A stretch of DNA of 37,628 nt from a virus. The notes beneath the pieces are model-generated. The model was not told the DNA's origin. It saw nothing but the letters and a program-made list of their open reading frames with translations, and did not search any database. The stretch is taken from the IMG/VR virus record IMGVR_UViG_3300035388_000009, positions 1-37,628 of that record, one strand, 5' to 3'. The translations under genes and the position numbers were made by a program. This document shows, in pieces, positions 34,300-37,628 of this stretch (the first letter of the stretch is position 1; each line of letters starts with the position of its first letter).

Positions 34300-34662
34300 T
34301 TACTTCTCATTAGTTCCAAGAACATTTCTTTCGATTCTGTCCTCTACTCTTCTATTTAACCACATAAGAGCTTCTTCAACATGTGTTAGTGCAACAGCGT
34401 TATAGCGACTAGCAAATGGCCCTGCTTGAAAACTGATTAGTCTGTCTCTAACTATTTCTAATAGGTCTGGGTCTAATACTCCATATTGAGAATCAGGATC
34501 TTTTCTTGGGCCTTTCTGGAACATTATCCTGGTACTTGTTTCATGGCCGGCATTAGTAAGCATTACCACTTCATATTCGTGATATGCCCCACCTGGTCCT
34601 TCTTCACCATTTCTTTCTACAGTATTCAACTTCTCTCTTTTCTGAATTGTGCTTAATTCCAT
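34300..34662 (-). CDS. Acb2/Tad1 hairpin-family protein, predicted nucleotide sponge (120 aa)
   Basis: 120 residues, ribosome site GGAGGAAACA. N-terminal part [16 protein letters not shown] and [11 protein letters not shown] (about 18-56) is beta-rich; the C-terminal part [38 protein letters not shown] and [20 protein letters not shown] (61-120) is a helical hairpin. This exact pattern (FQxGPF-x-RxNAxALTxxEEALxWLxxRxxxR, ending GTxxK) marks a widespread phage family long misnamed 'ABC transporter ATPase' and now linked to the Acb2/Tad1 hairpin domain. Acb2 binds cyclic nucleotides of CBASS and Tad1 binds the gcADPR signals of Thoeris. The ligand of this protein is not predictable here; it has no ATPase motif. 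Confidence 0.75.
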   Translation of the reverse strand: MELSTIQKREKLNTVERNGEEGPGGAYHEYEVVMLTNAGHETSTRIMFQKGPRKDPDSQYGVLDPDLLEIVRDRLISFQAGPFASRYNAVALTHVEEALMWLNRRVEDRIERNVLGTNEK

Positions 34663-34682
34663 TGTTTCCTCCTTAGATTTTT

Positions 34683-34856
34683 TTAATACCAGTCAAGCTC
34701 TGCGCTTTTCCTGGCATAGCCTTCTTTTTTCTTCGTAATTATTTCTCCGCATTTCTCACAATAGAACTGATCTACTCTTGTGAACTTGTCATTAAAACCC
34801 TCGGACGTTCTATACTTCTTTACATCCATATGAATAAGTTTGTGCTCACAATCCAT
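34683..34856 (-). CDS. zinc-ribbon protein (57 aa)
   Basis: 57 residues: [19 protein letters not shown] at the start, [10 protein letters not shown] in the middle, SAELDWY at the end. C3/H5 and C33/C36 form a likely zinc site (a CxH/CxxC ribbon). Strong ribosome site AGGAGGAAATC 9 nt after the previous gene's stop. The gene is short but has perfect signals. Nucleic-acid or protein binding is possible; no family recognised. Confidence 0.8.
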   Translation of the reverse strand: MDCEHKLIHMDVKKYRTSEGFNDKFTRVDQFYCEKCGEIITKKKEGYARKSAELDWY

Positions 34857-34865
34857 GATTTCCTC

Positions 34866-35120
34866 CTATTTATCATGACTCATTCTTTCTACAAAAATAA
34901 AAGATACATCAATGTTTTCATCGTTGTATCCTTCTTCTATCTCGTCCTGGATAGTATCAACATTCTCTTGTATCTGGTCCTGAATCTTCTCTATTTTCTC
35001 CCGGTTGTCTTTTCCGTTTACTGTCATTTCTTCTAACAAACTTCTTTGCTGCATTGTAAGGTTTAAATTTCTTTCCATTAGAGCCTTTAGTGTTGCGGCC
35101 TTTCTTTTGCTTACGTGCAT
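34866..35120 (-). CDS. acidic coiled-coil small protein (84 aa)
   Basis: 84 residues, mostly helical: basic start MHVSKRKAATLKALMERNLN, then EKIEKIQDQIQENVDTIQDEI and an acidic end. GGAGG lies 9 nt before the ATG. It is in the +1 frame relative to the overlapping ORF at 34957-35217. Either a gene with its own start, or the C-terminal part of that upstream ORF joined by a frameshift. Coiled coil and position just before terminase genes leave small terminase as a weak possibility, but no helix-turn-helix is clear. Confidence 0.55.
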   Translation of the reverse strand: MHVSKRKAATLKALMERNLNLTMQQRSLLEEMTVNGKDNREKIEKIQDQIQENVDTIQDEIEEGYNDENIDVSFIFVERMSHDK

Positions 35121-35217
35121 CGGGGTTTACCTCCATTAACATATATTCAAGCCAATCGCGTTGACTCTTCTCAAAATTACAATTAACACCTTTTGCATTG
35201 TTATTCTTTCTTGGCAT
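34957..35217 (-). CDS. small ORF overlapping the coiled-coil gene (86 aa)
   Basis: The first 35 residues (MPRKNNNAKGVNCNFEKS, RDWLEYMLMEVNPDARKQKK) look like coding sequence, with AGGTGA before the ATG (a GTG at 35226 is an alternative). The last 50 residues, where it overlaps the other gene, are a monotonous Lys/Arg/Asn/Gly string typical of an out-of-frame reading. The real product may be the N-terminal part fused to the other frame, or two overlapping genes. Confidence 0.4.
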   Translation of the reverse strand: MPRKNNNAKGVNCNFEKSQRDWLEYMLMEVNPDARKQKKGRNTKGSNGKKFKPYNAAKKFVRRNDSKRKRQPGENREDSGPDTREC

Positions 35218-35779
35218 CGCCTTCACCTACCATCTTCATTTCTGTATCTTGCTGCGTTTTAAACTTATCTTTCACCCATTGATTAAGGTGTGGATCTAGC
35301 TGTGCTTTGAATAAGTTATACAAGGTGACATTAACCCTCTTTCCACTATGAAAGTACAAAGGGTTAATATAATACTGTATCTGTCTCTTGCCACGGCCAC
35401 ATCTAATTGTAACCTCGGCTATTATCCCTTCCTTGACAAGTTTGTTGAAGAAGTTTATTCCTCTTCTTGATTGATAGTTCAAGGCATTTATTATATCGGC
35501 CTTTGTCATTGCCTTTTGTCCATCCCTAGACCTCTTACACAACATGTTACTATTGTATTGAATATGATTCTTAAGGCGAAACAACTTGCCGACTTCCGCA
35601 TCTGAAAATGTCCCAGGAAAATCTATGTATTGAAATACTCTGGCACTTCCTTTTCTCACCATGAACAAATAGCCATCTTCGTTGAAATAGTTTATACCCT
35701 CCGCTTCTCGGCTTTGGACTATCTCTCCTGTGTCTCTGTCTATTCGCTGTATTCTTAAAATATCATTACCTTTAGACAT
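35201..35779 (-). CDS. RepL-like winged-helix DNA-binding protein (192 aa)
   Basis: Start MSKGNDILRIQRIDRDTGEI behind GGGAGC; the longer frame to 35881 lacks a ribosome site and would cross a large inverted repeat. Residues about 75-150 form a winged helix-turn-helix (AMTKADIINALNYQSRRGIN, FFNKLVKEGIIAEVTI, GKRQIQYYINPLYF). The ending 'YYINPLYF...KRVNVTLYNLF' and overall layout resemble Firmicutes plasmid/phage RepL proteins and other replication or regulatory wHTH proteins. Could initiate replication or regulate early genes; not enough to decide. Confidence 0.55.
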   Translation of the reverse strand: MSKGNDILRIQRIDRDTGEIVQSREAEGINYFNEDGYLFMVRKGSARVFQYIDFPGTFSDAEVGKLFRLKNHIQYNSNMLCKRSRDGQKAMTKADIINALNYQSRRGINFFNKLVKEGIIAEVTIRCGRGKRQIQYYINPLYFHSGKRVNVTLYNLFKAQLDPHLNQWVKDKFKTQQDTEMKMVGEGDAKKE

Positions 35780-35812
35780 GTGATGCTCCCTTGATATATA
35801 TTGTTCCAGTAA

Positions 35813-35890
35813 AGGCAGGGCTTGGTAAAAGGAGGGTATTAAATGAAAATAACAATTTATGAAGTATGATAATGCCACCAAACCCTGCCT
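35813..35890. repeat. 14-bp inverted repeat around a plus-strand mini-ORF
   Basis: Arms AGGCAGGGCTTGGT (35813-35826) and ACCAAACCCTGCCT (35877-35890) match at 13 of 14 positions. The 50-nt loop on the plus strand carries AAAGGAGGG, then ATG 6 nt later and only eight codons (MKITIYEV) before TGA-TAA. On the minus strand it lies in the leader of the winged-helix gene. It could be a leader/attenuator, a protein-binding site, or the remnant of a gene start. Confidence 0.6.
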
Positions 35891-35933
35891 GGTAATTTCT
35901 TATTTAACTTGCATAGTTGATTCCTGGTGAAAG

Positions 35934-36389
35934 TTAGAGTTTCTTTATTCCGCCAACGCCACACTGCAGCAAGAACCCTAACAAGTGCCATATCCTATCC
36001 TCTATCTTCTTCTTGCATATTTCCTCGCCAATCTCCATATCGAAGTTCGCAGGATCTACACAACTTGAACTCTCTGTTATAACGAATCCATTAACCAAGG
36101 TGGCATGTACAACCGTTGTCTTGTCCTTCCATCGCTCTACTTCGTAAGACTGAACAAAGTTATCCACATTGTCCTGGGTAATTGTTATGTTATCCCCAAC
36201 CTGCATGTATGCTCTCTCGAATTGCTCTTTAGGACTCCAACTCTCGTAACCGTCTGGGTAGACAACCAAGTATCCTTTATCTTCTGGATTCTCATTCTCA
36301 GGTATTGTCCAACCCCTGTAGAGGTTATAGTCTCCCCTGGTCTTTTCTTCTGCTCTTAATAACTTGACTCCAACATAATTCTCTAACAT
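35934..36389 (-). CDS. N4 gp49/Sf6 gp66-family protein (151 aa)
   Basis: The C-terminal half (about 78-145, VERWKDKTTVVHATLVNGFV, TESSSCVDPANFDMEIGEEI, IWHLLGFLLQ) matches the phage Gp49-like family known from coliphage N4 and Shigella phage Sf6. Its molecular function is unknown. The N-terminal part (GVKLLRAEEKTRGDYNLYRG, YPDGYESWSPKEQFERAY) is a second module often found before it. Ribosome site GGGGAATG. A good clue that this end of the window is the junction between early and late genes. Confidence 0.8.
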   Translation of the reverse strand: MLENYVGVKLLRAEEKTRGDYNLYRGWTIPENENPEDKGYLVVYPDGYESWSPKEQFERAYMQVGDNITITQDNVDNFVQSYEVERWKDKTTVVHATLVNGFVITESSSCVDPANFDMEIGEEICKKKIEDRIWHLLGFLLQCGVGGIKKL

Positions 36390-36410
36390 CTTTCATTCCC
36401 CTAGAATAAT

Positions 36411-36620
36411 TTATTTTGAATCAGCTTCTTCGCTGCGTCCAATCACTTCTAAAACATTGTATTCCTCTATAATCTCTCCAAGGTAATAACACTTGCCTGG
36501 CTGCCATTCAACTTTCAATCTGCCATCTATGGTCTTATCTTTCACAATCCCCTCGACAGGCTTCAATACATTAACTGGAACAAACATGATTCTGTCTCCT
36601 TTTCCTACAACTTTACTCAT
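36411..36620 (-). CDS. small SH3-like beta protein (69 aa)
   Basis: The start is the ATG directly behind GGAGGTCAT; the frame to 36665 has no signal there. 69 residues, MSKVVGKGDRIMFVPVNVL, PVEGIVKDKTIDGRLKVEW, YYLGEIIEEYNVLEVIG: repeated short beta strands of an SH3-like or OB-like barrel. First gene after the operator-like region, so it may be under its control. Function unknown. Confidence 0.6.
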   Translation of the reverse strand: MSKVVGKGDRIMFVPVNVLKPVEGIVKDKTIDGRLKVEWQPGKCYYLGEIIEEYNVLEVIGRSEEADSK

Positions 36621-36733
36621 ATGACCTCCGTTTAAATGTTTGATAACCCCCGGGTGTCTTTTCACACCTTTATTTCCTATATTGACGCATCAAACGCTCT
36701 ACACCCTAGTCATCGACTATCTTATAGAGTTTC

Positions 36734-36750
36734 GTACTTTGAAAAAGTAC
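36734..36750. promoter_or_regulatory. inverted repeat GTACTTT-GAA-AAAGTAC
   Basis: 7-bp perfect arms with a 3-nt centre, 12 bp left of the first TGTAAC operator-like site. As RNA it is a small hairpin in the leader of the leftward transcript; as DNA it may be another protein site. Confidence 0.4.
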
Positions 36751-36762
36751 CCGTGTAAAAAA

Positions 36763-36780
36763 TGTAACATTCGTGTTACA
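36763..36780. promoter_or_regulatory. operator-like site 1, TGTAAC-N6-GTTACA
   Basis: 18-bp inverted repeat TGTAACATTCGTGTTACA. The same format recurs 32 bp away (centre to centre), about three helical turns, so two dimers would bind the same face. The cognate regulator is not in the window or not recognised. Confidence 0.65.
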
Positions 36781-36794
36781 AATCGACCTCTAAA

Positions 36795-36812
36795 TGTAAC
36801 GCAAATGTTACA
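36795..36812. promoter_or_regulatory. operator-like site 2, TGTAAC-N6-GTTACA
   Basis: 18-bp inverted repeat TGTAACGCAAATGTTACA, same arms and spacing as site 1 but a different centre, which argues for selection on the arms rather than recent duplication. Confidence 0.65.
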
Positions 36813-36868
36813 CGCCAAAATCGGGGTTTGATTGCATTTTTCAATGCTTTCAGCGATTTGGCTGTGAC

Positions 36869-36897
36869 GAGACATATTATATAAGTATATATGTCTC
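36869..36897. promoter_or_regulatory. inverted repeat GAGACATAT-N11-ATATGTCTC
   Basis: 9-bp perfect arms around an AT-only centre holding TATATAAG, with ATA/TAT able to extend the pairing. It may be a promoter region overlapped by a regulator site, or a hairpin. Confidence 0.45.
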
Positions 36898-36965
36898 AAC
36901 ATTACGAACTTTCTAGGTTCAAGGTCGTTTAGACCAAAGGACCTCTTCTGAACATTGTCTGCCTA

Positions 36966-37163
36966 TTAATAATTCTCTGGATATACTTTCTTTCGCTTCT
37001 TCACAAACACAACCCCATCGTCTAGTTTGTTATACAAGTTTCTCCACTTACTCTTGGACTCCTCATCATTACTTATACCTTCTAGTATCTTAAGTCCTGT
37101 TTTGATCTGGTCGCACTCTTTACTCGTTAAGTTGATTTTCTTTGCCACTTCAATCATCTCCAT
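36966..37163 (-). CDS. small charged protein (65 aa)
   Basis: 65 residues, MEMIEVAKKINLTSKECDQ at the start and KKRKKVYPENY at the end, predicted mostly helical (SKECDQIKTGLKILEGIS). The ribosome site is poor for the first ATG; the second ATG (MIEVAK) has GGAG immediately before it. It lies alone between the operator-like region and the group II intron. Not recognised; reads like a genuine small phage gene. Confidence 0.5.
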   Translation of the reverse strand: MEMIEVAKKINLTSKECDQIKTGLKILEGISNDEESKSKWRNLYNKLDDGVVFVKKRKKVYPENY

Positions 37164-37506
37164 TTATTTAAGCCGCCCTATGGGATTTTTTTATTTTTTG
37201 GAACGGCATGTGCTCTTTATTTGAAGCCCGGAAATTAGGTACCCCCCACCTTCGAAGCCGTAAGAAAGCGATTGGGTGATAGTGTGTAGGTGAGTATAAA
37301 GGTAAAACTGGCGAGGTCGGGTAGTTCCCGCCTACCCCCCACCCCCTTCCTTCCTTTATCACCATGAGCCTGCGGAATCAGGAGATCCTTAGAAAAATGA
37401 AAATCCCAGGGCCAATTCAAAAACCCCCTTTCATATAAGAAGGGGACCACCCAGAATCACACCAAAAATCCTTCAATAAAATAGTTTTGTCGCAAAACTT
37501 TAATTG
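37164..37506. other. spacer between the small gene and the group II intron
   Basis: No convincing CDS: minus-strand ORFs 37168-37365 and 37235-37450 lack ribosome sites and look non-coding. The minus strand has long G-runs at 37320-37345 (G5-T-G6-TA-GG-C-GGG) that may form a G-quadruplex. At 37483-37499 an AGTTTTG/CAAAACT hairpin with a 3-nt loop and a TTTT tail on the minus strand lies 8 nt after the intron end, perhaps a weak terminator in the 3' exon. Confidence 0.45.
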
Positions 37507-37628
37507 ATCGAGTAGCTAGAAAGTTGGTAATCAAACCAACTTTCTTTGCTCTCACAGAACCGGACTTACGTTTGCCGTATCCGGCTCCTGAAATTTCTCT
37601 CCGAATTAATAATAGTTCGACAATAACC
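37507..37628 (-). mobile_element. group II intron, 3' end only (domains V and VI)
   Basis: The minus strand shows domain V at 37587-37557: outer stem GAGCCGGAT with GTCCGGTTC, containing the catalytic AGC triad, a two-base AA bulge and an inner stem capped by GCAAA (31 nt against the usual 34, so its upper stem is shortened). Domain VI follows: GAGAG...GAAAGTTGGT pairs with ACCAACTTTC...CTACTC, with a single bulged adenine at 37513, seven bases from the predicted 3' end GAT (AY-type). The rest of the intron and any maturase gene would lie to the right of the window. Host gene or site cannot be seen. Confidence 0.72.

Larger units (their letters stand above)
36666..36965. promoter_or_regulatory. 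300-bp regulatory gap rich in inverted repeats
   Basis: No supported gene here. It contains four inverted repeats, listed separately, before the ribosome site at 36620. I find no convincing -35/-10 pair on either strand; a TATAAT on the minus strand at about 36878-36883 lies within the GAGACATAT palindrome, without a well-spaced -35. The cluster looks like an operator region for a phage repressor or activator controlling the leftward genes. Confidence 0.5.

Noticed and set aside
36717-36902. 61-aa minus-strand ORF in the regulatory gap
   Set aside because: Runs through all the inverted repeats, has no ribosome site, and its sequence looks non-coding.
37235-37450. 71-aa minus-strand ORF next to the group II intron
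   Set aside because: No ribosome site; Gly/Arg stretch is a reading of the G-runs.
1-37628. CRISPR arrays, tRNA/rRNA genes, integrase or repressor genes, insertion sequences
   Set aside because: Looked for and not found: no regularly spaced repeats, no tRNA-like cloverleaf noticed, no recombinase or transposase motifs in any frame considered.

Overview
The window reads as most of the late half of a tailed-phage genome, most likely a podovirus (short tail) of a low-GC Gram-positive host in the Clostridia/Bacillota. The grounds are AT-rich DNA, strong AGGAGG-type ribosome sites, clostridial-style holin and amidase genes, a P22-like portal/scaffold/coat/adaptor/nozzle order, and no tape measure, sheath or long-tail genes. 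Every supported gene lies on the minus strand, so the text order below runs from high to low coordinates.

Right edge to 34.1 kb: the 3' end of a group II intron (domains V and VI), a G-rich spacer, a small gene, and a regulatory gap with two identical-format inverted repeats (TGTAAC-N6-GTTACA). A run of small genes follows: an SH3-like protein, an N4 gp49/Sf6 gp66-family protein, a RepL-like winged-helix protein, two overlapping small ORFs, a 57-aa zinc ribbon, and a protein of the Acb2/Tad1 'hairpin' family (predicted anti-CBASS/anti-Thoeris nucleotide sponge).

34.0-31.5 kb: large terminase, split by a 946-nt group I intron inserted exactly between the codons of the nuclease motif HD|DMVD. 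The intron carries an HNH homing endonuclease whose 3' end overlaps the intron core.

31.5-18.4 kb: small structural proteins, portal, scaffold, major capsid protein with a terminator behind it, adaptor, tail nozzle-like protein, several tail/appendage proteins, then holin, amidase endolysin and a second holin (LLH family).

18.4-15.0 kb: a diversity-generating retroelement (DGR): C-type-lectin-like target protein with VR, a TR, and a reverse transcriptase with the DGR signature IGxxxSQ and YMDD. TR and VR align without gaps over 113 bp with 15 mismatches, every one at a template adenine. No Avd gene is recognisable nearby.

15.0-0.3 kb: tail-accessory small genes, an Ala/Asn-rich predicted internal virion protein, and one 4409-residue polyvalent protein. 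The giant combines an N6-adenine methyltransferase, a DarB/strawberry-notch-like superfamily 2 helicase, a phosphoribosyltransferase-like motif, an HEIGH metallopeptidase motif and a conserved C-terminal polyvalent-protein region. It is probably packaged in the virion and injected with the DNA to protect it.

Taken together, the phage can vary its receptor-binding tip (DGR), deliver a protective/modifying giant protein on entry, probably sequester host nucleotide alarm signals, and hosts two different classes of self-splicing intron. Replication, lysogeny and integration genes are not in the window.
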